Assembly (NCBI GenBank): GCA_001247695.2
Contig: LGRX02034712.1
Span: forward strand, 1 to 64,000
Length of the DNA: 64,000 nt
Source: Cymbomonas tetramitiformis
Taxonomy: Eukaryota > Chlorophyta > Pyramimonadophyceae > Pyramimonadales > Pyramimonadaceae
Direction of reading: 5' to 3'
The translations under genes and the position numbers were made by a program. The notes beneath the pieces were generated by a model. It saw only the letters and a list, made by a program, of their open reading frames with translations, was not told the origin of the DNA and ran no database searches. The first letter of the stretch is position 1; each line of letters begins with the position of its first letter. Below are positions 52,901 to 62,041 of the stretch, piece after piece.

Positions 52901-53917
52901 TTCGCCAGCATGGTAGTTCTGCTCGGCTCCATTGAACTGTCTGCTTTCAAAGGCGATGGGTTGCAATCCATTTCCCACGTCTTGCATCAGTACTCCCCCC
53001 AGCGCCACTCCACTGGCGTCAGTTTGTACCACGAAAGGATGCCGTCCTTCGGCCGCCGCTTTCATATCGGGTAGCGCCAGAGTGGGTGAAGAACATAGCG
53101 CCTTCTTAATCTCCTCGAAGGCCCAACGCTGCATGGGTCCCCATAGCCAAGCGACATCCCCTTTGGTGAGCTGAGTCAAGGGTTGTGCTACTTCAGAGAA
53201 GCCCAGCATGTACCGCCGGTAGTACCCAGCCAACCCCAAAAATTGGCGCACATGCGTGGCGTTTTCCAGAGCGGGCCAGTCCCTGATGGCGGCCAACTTG
53301 TCATGTTGAGGTTGACTTCCTTCCCGTGAGATAACGTGTCCCAGAAAGCGTATCTGGGTCTGCAGTAGTTGACACTTAGACTCCTTGAGGTAGATACCCT
53401 GGTTCTCACAGACTTCGAGAAATTGCTGGAGATGGGAAAGATGCTCCTCCAAGGTGTTGCTGAAGAGGATACAATCGTCCAGGAATATTCTTACAAAAGG
53501 AAGATGCCCCAGAGCTCGCTGCATGCGTCTCTGATAGCAAGAAGGACTGTTGGTCAACCCCATGGGCATCACCAACCACTCATACGAGCCATAGGGAGAA
53601 GTGAACGCCGTCTTTTCCACATCCTCAGACGCCATAGCCATCTGCCAGAATCCATCTACCGCATCGAAGGAGGAGAAGTACTTGGCCCCATGCATGGAGT
53701 CGAACAACTGCTGAATGTCGGGAAGTGGATATTTGTCCTTGACGGTCAGGCTGTTGATGGCGCGGAAGACGCAGACCATTCTGAGTACTTCAGGTTTCCC
53801 TGGCTTGGGAACCATCAGCACTGGTGCAGCGAACTGACTTGAGGAAGGCCTGATGTAGCCCTTACTCAGGAGTTCATCCAGGCGTTCTCGCAGTTGAGTC
53901 AGCTCCACCATGGACAT
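49916..53917 (-). CDS. Ty3/gypsy Pol: RT, RNase H, Dam-like domain, integrase, chromodomain
   Basis: 1333 aa. RT at 1-230: FLDD active site at 145-148, SSFDAVDGFWQMAM, LVMPMGLTNSPSCYQR; the usual VDYRALN is changed to VFRAIN. RNase H at 285-415: D300, E341, D367, D412. Residues 575-720 are Dam-like: VDACCDL and VWCNLPFSS. Integrase at 815-1045: zinc-binding H824, H831, C861, C864 and catalytic D894, D956, E992. Chromodomain at 1213-1265 (VRWTGYSNAHDSW). Domain order is that of chromoviruses apart from the extra domain. The ATG at 53917 is late: coding similarity (APAKRPYK) extends upstream, so the start is not natural and depends on the broken protease junction. Confidence 0.92.
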   Translation of the reverse strand: MSMVELTQLRERLDELLSKGYIRPSSSQFAAPVLMVPKPGKPEVLRMVCVFRAINSLTVKDKYPLPDIQQLFDSMHGAKYFSSFDAVDGFWQMAMASEDVEKTAFTSPYGSYEWLVMPMGLTNSPSCYQRRMQRALGHLPFVRIFLDDCILFSNTLEEHLSHLQQFLEVCENQGIYLKESKCQLLQTQIRFLGHVISREGSQPQHDKLAAIRDWPALENATHVRQFLGLAGYYRRYMLGFSEVAQPLTQLTKGDVAWLWGPMQRWAFEEIKKALCSSPTLALPDMKAAAEGRHPFVVQTDASGVALGGVLMQDVGNGLQPIAFESRQFNGAEQNYHAGERELCALHHCTTQTWRHYLIWTELQLQGDHKPLVWLMAPGQPLSRRQARWYMDLVEVGVPEMEYIPGALLWVPDALSRRPDYKEISAREGLVEAGFVHPVTGKPQRPPSAADTANKFRPAAGKESRQGRAPLGVVDPNKLKERKSNSAKTKDPEPVLAYSGTLTWMDSPQLWMDALHTLQLAEPGYEEATLAVQTRSGKLTASSPPSPRKTPVDYSATPKCSEASTRLLEPSDRQDWKFRADMFDFLSQEYGPFEVDACCDLGGKNRQVNRYWTDCLKENWRGLNVWCNLPFSSNHLTFEAVLRRYVEEWRLDPENTSALFVLPDFQSRMPQWRQLFRSAGMRVEYIIPTHDAQGEPVQMFAAPDGVLLDLPWPLLVVYAPPARQRVKRERKTSSPPPIVRTGEAASVRDLHQQISGGQFLKALQAEYGRPGPLQTLRKEIQEAPHQRTRDFCVVGNVLWKVSAGRYQLVLGEDSPLREVVLQEAHASVSAGHAGRDKTLERVLRRFWWKGAAEDVGRWVSSCAICQAVRPRNSYPDGLLNPHTIPTRLWQVVSVDFVTGLPVTARNHDAFATFTCKLSKMVHIIPLNFQDSSAEVIARIYFDHIWKLHGTPMKIVSDRDPRFQDAMWKELMRLMGTKVASTTPYNPRSDGQAEHTNRVVEDMLRSFVGSNPEDWDLWCANVEFAINDTRSDVTGFTPFELVLGHSPMSQLDLFLQAAAGQHSRRKGGEGTAHEMASKFAAQLEDARTKLELAQQRRRHQFDQRHTAKSFQLGDLVWVDAKHLTENIMNRESFRKLGPRWHGPLPNTERFFSDQQRELPEIDRGAPVAYRLKLPPKWRIHDVFAQHRLKEYRTADEAFALRQQTPTPAKVLVDGQSQTHVSKILARRVKPARGGKEVEEFLVRWTGYSNAHDSWKTRESLNYGGELEQLTEFEQLRLSREGQAREKALQEVRMQRKQRRERARALTFLDTADEGNLFLWTTAYLGNNTVAPLTPL
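51758..52195 (-). other. Dam-like N6-adenine-methyltransferase domain within Pol
   Basis: Pol residues 575-720 fit the phage N6-adenine methyltransferase layout: MFDFLSQEYGPFEVDACCDL, then RYWTDCLKENWRGLNVWCN, LPF, and a hydrophobic strand (SALFVLPDF). The catalytic NPPF/Y motif appears as NLPF, so the first Pro is lost and activity is doubtful. Placed between RNase H and integrase, where chromoviruses normally have only a linker. Confidence 0.65.
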
Positions 53918-54003
53918 CTTATAGGGCCTCTTAGCGGGCGCGATACCATTCCATCCCTCTTCGTTGCAGTCTCACATGGGCCACTTCATCTTTTCGCAGG
54001 GCG

Positions 54004-54756
54004 TCAAAGTTGGGCAGCGCTTCGCAAATTACTCGAGGTGAAAAGGACTCGATCAGCTTTTGAAACTTCTTTCTCCACTCTGGGGGAGATTGAAGGGTCC
54101 TCCAAATTCTCGCTGGTGGCCATCGCTGATAACATCGAAGTCCCTACCAAAGGTGTCGCATAGGCCACTAAGATGTCGTGGGGTGTCGCGGCACTGTCCA
54201 TTCCCGCATATCTGCGCCGATAGGCTTTGATCTCCTTGGTCGCTTGGGCCGCAGATAACCTTACCATCGGTTCCAGAGCCATCGCGGTTCTCTCGCCTTT
54301 GCGTGTGGAGCTACGCCCCGGCGAACATCCCTGTATCCGCACGGATTTGCCATGATGGCGAACCTTGACTGATCCCCACCCATCATAGTCCAGCGTGACC
54401 GGCGAGAGGTGTCTCAACCACCTTCCTCCGAGTACAATGTCCACCTTGATGCCCAGAGGAAGTACTCGCATCTTGATGACCTCTGAGTAAGTCCCCTCTG
54501 AAGTCTCGGCGGTCAGCTTGCCGTAAGCGACTTGCGCAGAGGTCTGCACTGACCCATCCGCGAGGGTAACGTTCAGCGGCATTCCATTAGCGCGAACTGT
54601 GAGGTTCAATCTCTTGATGCACTCACTGGAGATGAATTCATCCGAGGCACCAGAATCCACCAGCACGCGCACTCGCTGTCCCTTTAGCAAGGCCCAGAAC
54701 ACCAATAGCAGCGTTCCCTCTTTGTCCCGAATCGCAGTTAGCTGACTGTCCTAGTT
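54004..54756 (-). pseudogene. retropepsin of the Ty3 element, separated from pol by frame changes
   Basis: RVRVLVDSGASDEFISSECI is the aspartic-protease active-site loop, followed by VTLADGSVQTSAQVAYG and a flap-to-C-terminal pattern (LGGRWLRHLSPVTLDY). The frame opens after a TAG at about 54754 and lacks an ATG. At about 54040-54004 the coding signal moves to a second frame (CEALPNFDALRKDEVAH) and then to the Pol frame near 53950, so at least two indels lie between protease and RT. It cleaves Gag-Pol in intact relatives. Confidence 0.8.
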
Positions 54757-55059
54757 CCACATTACTTGACCATCGCGTCGCAGATGTGCACAGATGGCTG
54801 CTCGCACTGGGTGATGCAAAGGTACGCGCTGCTTAGACCGGATAGGTCTTGTGCGCGGTGGTGCAGGCTGAGAACGATGATCCGGACCAAAGTACCATCC
54901 ACCTTCCAGTTCGCGATCTGCTTATAGCTGTCACTCCTTGGCGCGTCGCTCCCGTCCTTGAGCGCGTCGTCTGGCGCGGCTCTGCGTGCGGCTTTCCAGA
55001 GGGTAAGAGCGAAGAGGTTGGATGGAAATCTCTTCCCCCTCTTCCTCCCCAGAGCTATC
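54757..55059 (-). other. coding-like linker of the Ty3 element
   Basis: An open stretch (54762-55154, overlapping the preceding ORF in another frame) reads QIANWKVDGTLVRIIVLSLH and further. It probably links the middle protein to the protease through another frame change. No domain recognised. Confidence 0.35.
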
Positions 55060-56769
55060 TTATGGTTCGGACTTTGGAGTGAAAGAGGGGGTTTCTTGTT
55101 CCCGCGGTGCCGCCTGAGCGTCGGTGACGTTTGCTGGTGCTGCCACTGCTTCATTACCTTCCAGGATCGGCCGCAGACGATGGCGTTGCTGTTTCTGAAT
55201 GGTTAGTAGCAGTTCCAGGTGGGTTTCCTCCTGGATGGTTTTCAGGGGAGTCGGCTCCACTCCTTCTGTCACCGTTGTCAGCACACTTGGATTGTTCTCC
55301 GATCCGGCGATGGCCAGCTGTCGCTCCATCAACTGCTGCGTGAAGTTGAGCGACCGCTGGGAGTCCTCGAGGTCTGAAATGTCCCCAGAAGTTGCGGGCT
55401 GAGAACTGGATGGAGATAAGGTCAAATCCAGAGTTGTCGCTGGATTCGCCTCTGATGGTTCCGCTGAGTCCAGGGAGAATGAATCACTTGCTGTTGATGG
55501 TAGGGCCAGGTGAGCCGCCTCTTCCGCAGCTTCCCTTTCTCGCTGGTTCCATTGGTGCGCCCGGTATAGACTGCACCAGGCGTCTGGAATTCCTACATCT
55601 CCACCAGAACCTGGGATAGTACCGCACTCGGTCTCCAGAGATAGCTGAACTGCTCCTTCGGTTATCGTCAGGTCAGGGGTGACCTTCCCATGCCATCTGT
55701 ACCAGCGGCGGCGATATCTGCGCCACCCTTCGGGTACCCATGCATCTCTCCATTTCTCATTCTCCTTTACCAGCGCCGCCGCGGCCATGTGCTCCGGGTG
55801 CGTCATCTCTCTCCAAGCGCGCGTGCGATCCGCCAGTGACTCCGCTCGAAGTCCTGGGGGTTCATCTCCCAACCTCGTAACCTCTGCCTCATGCTGCAGT
55901 CGGTCTCGTACAGTCTTCGGAGTTCTGCTGCGAGGTTTTCCAGTGCGCTTGCGCGCTGCGCTCGTAGGGCGCTCTGCGCTTGGGGTTGACGCCCTCTCTG
56001 CCCAGGTTGGACACGCTGCTGGTCGAGACGTCGAAGGAAACACCTCAGGTCGAAGTTTAAAAGGTGGGGGTTCGGAAGCTGGGCCAGTTTTTGAAGTTCC
56101 ACCCCCTTCCTCCCCACTGTCGTCCAGAGGGTGTGAAACAGCGGGTAGTGTTACCTCCTGGATCCGCTGCCTCAAGGCTCGCATCCTCTCCACGGGAGCT
56201 TTCCTCGGTACTCGCTGCCGAGGAGTTTGCCGCCAGGGGGTGTTGAGTGGGTTGAAGGTCCACTGGGTCTCCTCCTCCTGACCATCATCCTCATCCAGTG
56301 CTGCCAGTACTGATGTCTCAGGGTTAGGGTTAGGGTTAGGGTTAGGGTTATCCCCAAGGTCTGTGGGGTCAACGCGGGGCGTTTCGCCACGCTCGCGTCG
56401 TGGAGCTGGATAGCGATCACCAGTTCCAAGGGAGCGATCTACACTGAACATAACGGGAGGCTTGGAGCGCTCAGGCGACGAAGTGGGTGACCTTCGTGGC
56501 GACCGCTGATGGCGCCGGGAAACCAAGTGATGTTCTCGCCGGCTCTGCTCAGTGGAAAGGTTTGCTGTGTAAACAGCGGTACTGGACAACGAGGGTTCAT
56601 CCCGTAGGGTTCTGGTTCTGTCGAGATGGCGTTGTCGCCTCTGATCGGCAGACCAGGTGAATCCATATCCTCGAGCGGCCAGAGGGTTGGGGGGTGGCGG
56701 AGGATCCTGCTGGATATTCCCTCGGTTGTGGGCGAAGGCTGTACTCCTTGCCCAGGGGCGGTTACCCAT
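55060..56769 (-). CDS. middle ORF of the Ty3 element, 569 aa, unknown
   Basis: ATG at 56769, 38 nt after the Gag stop. Pro/Arg/Ser-rich N-terminal half with an NP-repeat at about residues 140-150 encoded by telomere-like DNA. A conserved-looking central stretch is EKWRDAWVPEGWRRYRRRWY. The C-terminal half is acidic (SDISDLEDSQRSL-type) and Gln-rich. No protease or nucleic-acid-binding motif seen. By position it would be a Gag-Pol linker or accessory protein. An intact 570-codon frame suggests selection or recent insertion. Confidence 0.6.
   Translation of the reverse strand: MGNRPWARSTAFAHNRGNIQQDPPPPPNPLAARGYGFTWSADQRRQRHLDRTRTLRDEPSLSSTAVYTANLSTEQSRREHHLVSRRHQRSPRRSPTSSPERSKPPVMFSVDRSLGTGDRYPAPRRERGETPRVDPTDLGDNPNPNPNPNPETSVLAALDEDDGQEEETQWTFNPLNTPWRQTPRQRVPRKAPVERMRALRQRIQEVTLPAVSHPLDDSGEEGGGTSKTGPASEPPPFKLRPEVFPSTSRPAACPTWAERASTPSAERPTSAARKRTGKPRSRTPKTVRDRLQHEAEVTRLGDEPPGLRAESLADRTRAWREMTHPEHMAAAALVKENEKWRDAWVPEGWRRYRRRWYRWHGKVTPDLTITEGAVQLSLETECGTIPGSGGDVGIPDAWCSLYRAHQWNQREREAAEEAAHLALPSTASDSFSLDSAEPSEANPATTLDLTLSPSSSQPATSGDISDLEDSQRSLNFTQQLMERQLAIAGSENNPSVLTTVTEGVEPTPLKTIQEETHLELLLTIQKQQRHRLRPILEGNEAVAAPANVTDAQAAPREQETPSFTPKSEP
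56321..56350. repeat. five TTAGGG-type telomere-like units inside an ORF
   Basis: (GGGTTA)5 on the plus strand. On the minus strand it encodes NPNPNPNPNP within the middle ORF without breaking it. Confidence 0.95.
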
Positions 56770-56807
56770 ACCGCCCTGTCGCCGGCGACCCGCCGGCGGG
56801 AGGACAC

Positions 56808-59204
56808 TCAGTCCTCCTCCTCCGCAGATTGCTGACCCGAGGAGGACGCTGCGGCCGATTCCTCGTTCTGAAAATACTCCAGCGCTTCCGCTTCATCTTC
56901 CAAATCCTCCCATTCTGTCTCCAGCGCTGCGATATGAGATTCATTTGCAGCGCGGCGGCGTGCCAAACGAGCTGGGGCGTCAGCAATCCAGGCTCGTTTC
57001 TTGGCCTCGTCGGGACAGTTAGCCCATAAATGGGAGTCAGAGTTGCAGACGTAGCATCGGCGTGGCGGCCTGGTCAATCCCGCCGGGCTGGGCGGCGCGG
57101 CGTGCTGCACCCTGAGGTCGGCGGGGTCGAGGTCAGTAGCATCTTCCTCCCCAGCGTCCTGCACGGCGTTAAGTCTGGAGGACGAGCGACCATTCCTCCA
57201 GGCAGGACTTCGGTTCGCAGGTGCCGAGGCGGGAGAGGTTCGCGCTGCGGTCAGAGCTTCACTGCGCTCCAATTTGGTGGCCACAGTGATGATATGCTGC
57301 AGCGCGGTGGATCCGGGATGATTGCTCTCCCAATTCGCTGGACTTTGCAGATCCAACCGATCCTCAATGAGGCGATCCATCACAGCTTGCTTCAGTCGCA
57401 GTCCAGACCAGAACTGATATAATAGCTGCTGCTGGCTGATGGCGTGGCAGTTGGGCATGGCGTCTGCCAATAACTGCACTACCTCGTGCCAGGATACCAG
57501 ACGAGTGGCGAACAAACGCGCAGTCTCTTCTCGTCGCTGCGCCATGCGCATCACAGTCCCCGCTAGTCCTACCAGCGCGATGTCATCCAGTACGCTCCTG
57601 GCTACGTCGGCCAGGAAAGGCGCCAAAGTGGCGTAACGCCGGTTCCAGGCCTCCGAGTTCAACATACCACCTTGCTTGAGAAAAGTTAGGGATCGCGGCT
57701 GTAGTTTGCGTTGCGCCACTTCCTTCAAGATCTCCGGCATGGTGATCATGGTTAGGTCTAGGCGATAAGCACTCATGCGACCCAGGGCGAAGGTGACTAC
57801 GCCCATTGACAGAAAATTGACCAGCGCTTCAGAAAAAGGTGGAAGCGCGGCAATGTCGGCGTCAGTGGTGATTAGTTCAGCGGAGGAGGGGTACATAGGA
57901 ATGTCTCTGATCAGCTTGAGCACATCAGCCACTGTCTTGGATTCTCGGTAGACATCGCCTGGAGAAGCCGCTCCCATAAGATCGTGGTGCCCTGGAAATT
58001 GAGAAAGGCGCTGGTCCACTGGCAGGAGTCCCGGGGCCGCTGGCAAGGAATTTCCAGGCGATCTGTACTCTTCTGCGCTGGGAACACCAGAGGGAAACCG
58101 GTTGACGCCCAGTCTAGCTGGTACTGTGGCGGGAGTTGGTTGGTGGCCAGCCGCCATTCCTCGAAACAGGTACGCCTCGGAGGATGAAAATGCTGCCCAA
58201 ATTTGGAGTCCCAGGGGGTCAAATTCTGTCAACTCGGACTCTAAGGCCTTTTCCGCGATGGTCACCCAGGAGTACAATGGCAGGCGTCTCTGCTGAGTTC
58301 CAGTACGGCTTTCCGCGCAACGCCGCGCTTCATCCACTTGCGTTTTCTCCACTTCCAGAGTGAAAGCGTCACTGTCCTCAATCTCAGTCAGGCGCACAGG
58401 AGTATGCACTGACCCATGCTGCGCCAGGTCTTGGATGTCCACTCCGATGTGTCGCATAGTCATCCAAATCCGATTTGTATCGGTTATGAAGTGACTGGCG
58501 CTTCCAGGCATGGTTGGCAGTCGGTAAGAATATTGTGCCTCAGCGCCGTGGCTGACAGTCACTGCGGAGGAAGAGGACATGTGATTTCTCAACCAGAAGG
58601 AGGCTCCTTCTAAAGTCCGTAGCAACACATCTAGACGCCTGTGTCGTGGTTCACCATTGTCTGAAGGCGGGGGCGAGTTTCCTGGTGACGGATGATCAGG
58701 CTCAGCGGAGTCAGAAGGCGATGCGCCGGTAGCCGGTGGATCTGGCTGAAATGGTGCCGGCGCCGGATGAGCCGGTGCCGGAGCCGGTTGATCCGGTGCC
58801 GGAGCCGGTTGAGCCGGTGCGGGAACCGGTTGAGCCGGTGCTGGTACCAGCCAAGGACCTGATCCAGCAGCTGGCGCCGGTGCACCTGGTAAACCGCTCG
58901 CCCATCCTAAGGTGTGCTGGTAGGGCGTCATAGGTGGAGCGCCCACCGCTGGTAGAACCGAAGTCAGATGAGGATAGTGTTGGAGCACTTGCTGATGTAG
59001 ATTTTGCATGTACTCTGATACTTCTAACATCATCTGATTCTGCATTAGGGATTGATGCTGATGGTTCAGCGCGGGGACCGAGGCATCTGAGGGCGTTCTG
59101 GCTGAGGCGGGGTCAGAGAAGAGTGCTCTGCGCTGTTCTGCCAGGCGCTGCTGATTCTGTTCCCATCGCTGATGGCGCCTCTCCCGGCGAGAAAGCTGGT
59201 TCAC
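56808..59204 (-). CDS. Gag of the Ty3 element (capsid plus CCHC knuckle)
   Basis: 798 codons, starting at GTG 59204, with no ATG until about residue 54. It overlaps the preceding ORF by 4 nt in another frame, so it is probably reached by frameshift. It has a Gln-rich N-terminus, then Pro-Ala repeats (PAPAQPVPAPAQPAPAPDQP). A long helical region follows (about 230-650), including LWAAF-like IWAAFSSSEAYLFRGMA, WHEVVQLLADAMP and LYQFWSGLRLKQAVMDRLIE, the last typical of Ty3 capsids. The zinc knuckle CYVCNSDSHLWANC (C-x2-C-x4-H-x4-C) and an acidic end (EEDE, DEAEAL) follow. Confidence 0.8.
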   Translation of the reverse strand: MNQLSRRERRHQRWEQNQQRLAEQRRALFSDPASARTPSDASVPALNHQHQSLMQNQMMLEVSEYMQNLHQQVLQHYPHLTSVLPAVGAPPMTPYQHTLGWASGLPGAPAPAAGSGPWLVPAPAQPVPAPAQPAPAPDQPAPAPAHPAPAPFQPDPPATGASPSDSAEPDHPSPGNSPPPSDNGEPRHRRLDVLLRTLEGASFWLRNHMSSSSAVTVSHGAEAQYSYRLPTMPGSASHFITDTNRIWMTMRHIGVDIQDLAQHGSVHTPVRLTEIEDSDAFTLEVEKTQVDEARRCAESRTGTQQRRLPLYSWVTIAEKALESELTEFDPLGLQIWAAFSSSEAYLFRGMAAGHQPTPATVPARLGVNRFPSGVPSAEEYRSPGNSLPAAPGLLPVDQRLSQFPGHHDLMGAASPGDVYRESKTVADVLKLIRDIPMYPSSAELITTDADIAALPPFSEALVNFLSMGVVTFALGRMSAYRLDLTMITMPEILKEVAQRKLQPRSLTFLKQGGMLNSEAWNRRYATLAPFLADVARSVLDDIALVGLAGTVMRMAQRREETARLFATRLVSWHEVVQLLADAMPNCHAISQQQLLYQFWSGLRLKQAVMDRLIEDRLDLQSPANWESNHPGSTALQHIITVATKLERSEALTAARTSPASAPANRSPAWRNGRSSSRLNAVQDAGEEDATDLDPADLRVQHAAPPSPAGLTRPPRRCYVCNSDSHLWANCPDEAKKRAWIADAPARLARRRAANESHIAALETEWEDLEDEAEALEYFQNEESAAASSSGQQSAEEED

Positions 59205-60445
59205 TGAGTCTGGTTCAGAGGTAAGTTTCTGACTGGAATTCTGCTGAGGACATCTGCTTGAGAAGGGGGTTCGATGACTGGAAGAGGAGGCGGCTGGTAG
59301 GCTGCGAGTCCAACGCCACGCCTGAGTGCGAGGTCGGCGTAACTGACTGAGCTGACTGTGCTGACTGGCTGCTCCGTAGTTGTTGAGGTCAGCGAGGTAG
59401 TCAAAGGTCTGGACTCGCGGTTCAACAGGGACTCGGGCATATCCGTAGTTGTTGAGGTCAGCGAGGTAGTCAAAGGTCTGGACTCGCTGTTCAACAGGGA
59501 CTCGAGCATATCCGTAACCGTAGCTGCCTCCGTAGTCGCCTGAGTCAGTGAAGGCGTCAATGAAGTTGCCTCGCTGTCTTTCTCGGACTCGAAAGTCACC
59601 GATAACCTTGCCATAGAGTCACCGATCACCTTAGGTTCCGTAACGGTATCGGTAATCGGTGAGGTCAGAGAGTCACCGTTCACCTTCTCCGTAAGCGGCG
59701 ATGTCAGCGAATGCCCAGAACATGCTATGCTTATGTGGCGTGGGCCACCTGTCAAGCCGGAGCCACCTGTCCTCCCCGCTGCCCCCACCTCCCCGTTGCT
59801 TGTTGAGGAGGGAGTTGGATGCATTGAGTGTGCCATGGGTTCGCCAGCAATGCGTTGGTGCATGTCTTCTGACCTCCCCGCTGCCCCCACACCCCCTTGG
59901 TTAGGGCGCGGAGTCCAGGCGAGATTCTCACCCTGCTGCTGGCGCTTTCGCCAGTTGGCCACATCGGAGCGGGAGGGAAATTGGCGAAGTCCTGGTCTCT
60001 GCTCGTTCGCCTCATTCTGCATGTCCTGCTCAAGTGCTGCAATGTTGACCTCGGTCATTTCGCGCGCAGCGATCGGGTCGCGAGGTGGTCGGTCAGCAGG
60101 TAGATATGGTCCCGCAGAGGCTGCTCCCGCGGACTCAGCCTGAAGCGCGTTCTCGAGGAATGGCGTGGGCAGCTGGCCGTGCGGGGAGGTCATCACCGTA
60201 GCTCCAGACCAAGTATGTGGAGTCCTGTAGGATGTCAAAGGGCTTCGCGGTCTTGGAGCTGGAGGACTCATGTCGCGCGTCCGCGGTGGGCTCCTGCAGC
60301 GCGGCGGTGGCGAGGTCCGGTCTCGAGTCCGAGGCGGGCTTCGCTGGCGCTGAGCTGGAGGGCTCAGGTCGCGGCTTCCGGACAGTCGCAGGATGCCAGG
60401 GAAAGGAGAGGTTGAGTTGACATACCGCTGGGGAGTCGCTCTCAT
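59201..60445 (-). CDS. leading ORF of the Ty3 element (Gag N-terminal part), unknown
   Basis: ATG at 60445 (MRATPQRYVN); the frame is open further right into foreign sequence. SR/RS-like tracts (RSPPRTRDRTSPPPRCRSPP) are followed by a charged stretch and Ser/Thr-rich repeats, including a 69-bp tandem duplication (59373-59510). It ends in RNLPLNQTQ-stop overlapping the Gag frame. It probably encodes the N-terminal part of Gag, joined by frameshift or split by mutation. Confidence 0.55.
   Translation of the reverse strand: MRATPQRYVNSTSPFPGILRLSGSRDLSPPAQRQRSPPRTRDRTSPPPRCRSPPRTRDMSPPAPRPRSPLTSYRTPHTWSGATVMTSPHGQLPTPFLENALQAESAGAASAGPYLPADRPPRDPIAAREMTEVNIAALEQDMQNEANEQRPGLRQFPSRSDVANWRKRQQQGENLAWTPRPNQGGVGAAGRSEDMHQRIAGEPMAHSMHPTPSSTSNGEVGAAGRTGGSGLTGGPRHISIACSGHSLTSPLTEKVNGDSLTSPITDTVTEPKVIGDSMARLSVTFESEKDSEATSLTPSLTQATTEAATVTDMLESLLNSESRPLTTSLTSTTTDMPESLLNRESRPLTTSLTSTTTEQPVSTVSSVSYADLALRRGVGLAAYQPPPLPVIEPPSQADVLSRIPVRNLPLNQTQ
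59373..59510. repeat. 69-bp tandem duplication
   Basis: Two copies of 'tccgtagttgttgaggtcag...' differ at three or so positions, and the reading frame is kept. Confidence 0.9.
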
Positions 60446-60597
60446 GTTTCGCCCTGCACCAGGGGTGTCAACAGTCAGCACCCGTGGTGACGCCGCTCTT
60501 GCATGACGCAGAGGCGGATTAGGGTGATGTTTAGGTACCGTTACAGCCTCCTCCAGGGGAGGTGTCACACAAGCTGTTCCAGAATCCAGAGCCTGAC

Positions 60598-61338
60598 AAG
60601 AAACTGATCGATGAAGTCGAAGAATGCTCGGTTTCCTACACGAAGTGCTGTTGCAGGAGCATTGGTCAATCCGAAAGGCATAACTGTCCATTCATAAGAC
60701 CCGTATCTGGTACGAATAGCAGTTTTATGAATGTCGTCTGGATGGATGGGAATCTGGTGGAAGAACTGGTTGAAATCAAATCTGCTGAACCAGCGTGCTC
60801 CTCTCAATTGCTCAAGTAGGGTGTCATGTGGTGGCAGTGGATAAGTGTCCTTTATGGTAATGTTATTCAGGGCACGATAATCACAACACATCCTCCACTT
60901 TCCCCCTGGCTTAGGAGCGAAAATGATTGGACACCCATATGGCGATGAAGAAGGACGAAGGATACCCAACTCGACATACTTGATGATTTGCCGTTTGAGC
61001 TCCTCCATCATGGGAACAGGGATTGTGCAAACTGGCTGAGATGGTGGTTTATGCCCAGGTTCAATGTTGATTCGATGATACCCACCTTCAAACCGTTCTG
61101 GCCTATGACCAGCTGGAAGATCCTCCTGGAATATGTCTGAAAAGTCTTCTCTCACTTGGTCACGTGCTGCTGTGACCTCTGGGTCTTCCATCGTGGTGTC
61201 CACGTCAGCTGCTGTGAAGACCAGTTCACCATCGATTTCTGTGAGGAAGAAAAGATATGCTACGGCTTCTTCAGCCGAACCACTGGATCGAATGCGACGG
61301 AGATGCTTTCTCATGGTGGTGGCGCTGACCAATTCCAT
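60598..61338 (-). pseudogene. partial RT of gypsy-2 copy B
   Basis: From ATG 61338: ELVFTAADVDTTMEDPEV, then RVREDFSDIFQEDLPAG-type linker and the RT N-terminal half: EELKRQIIKYVELGILRPSS, CCDYRALNNITIKDTYPLPP, FDFNQFFHQIPI, WTVMPFGLTNAPA. It is truncated before the YLDD active site, so it is inactive. It overlaps the protease frame by 28 nt in a different frame. Confidence 0.9.
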
Positions 61339-61796
61339 TTCAGGAAGGTCATCTGAGTCTGGAGTCTGTTCAACTCTGCTACTCTGGACAATACTGTGCG
61401 AATACTGGAGCCTGATGAATGCTTCCTAGTAATCGTCAGATTTTTGGTCTGAAAGTCAATGTGTGGATTCCTCCTCTCCAACCAATCTTGACCCAGAATG
61501 ACAGTGAATGGTTTCATGTCAATGATGTAAAAATCTTCTGTATCCTTATACTTGCCCAGCGAAAATGAAGCTTTGGGAAGATAGGATGTGCATGGTAGTT
61601 GGCTTCCTCCAGCCAATCCCACTGAAAATGATGAAGAGTCTGTGGGTGTTATACCAAGCTGAGCAGCAAACTGTCTGTCGATGAAAGACGATGTGGCTCC
61701 TGGATCTACCAAAATGTGAGTACTCTGTCCATATACCTTCCCTTTGTACAACAACAGCTTCTTCTGTGATTTCAGCTGTGCTGTCTGAGACTGCAT
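61311..61796 (-). pseudogene. retropepsin of gypsy-2 copy B
   Basis: From ATG 61796. ILVDPGATSSFIDRQFAAQL is the active-site loop, with DPG in place of the common DSG. It is followed by FSLGKYKDTEDFYIIDMKPF and VILGQDWLERRNPHIDF, the conserved retropepsin C-terminal block. The last 20 codons run out of frame relative to RT, indicating an indel at about 61340-61440. Same family as 45063-45308. Confidence 0.85.
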
Positions 61797-62041
61797 CTGT
61801 ACGATGTGCTCTGAGGGAGTATCTGTCTGCTGAAACTGTAATGTCAGACTGGATAGGACTTCTTCTGAGATACTCTCAACCTGGCCACTTGCTTCAGTGG
61901 CATCTGCAGGCTGATCTATCCCCTCTGGGGTGCTCTGAACAATGGTACCTGCGCAGTACCCTGAGAGTTTCCCTGAGGAGATGGAGCTGAAGCTGGAGCT
62001 GGAGATGGAGCTGGAGTTGCAACTGCAGCATTGAGGCTCTG

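Noticed and set aside
56321..56350. Chromosome end
   Set aside because: Only five units, inside an open reading frame, with element sequence on both sides.
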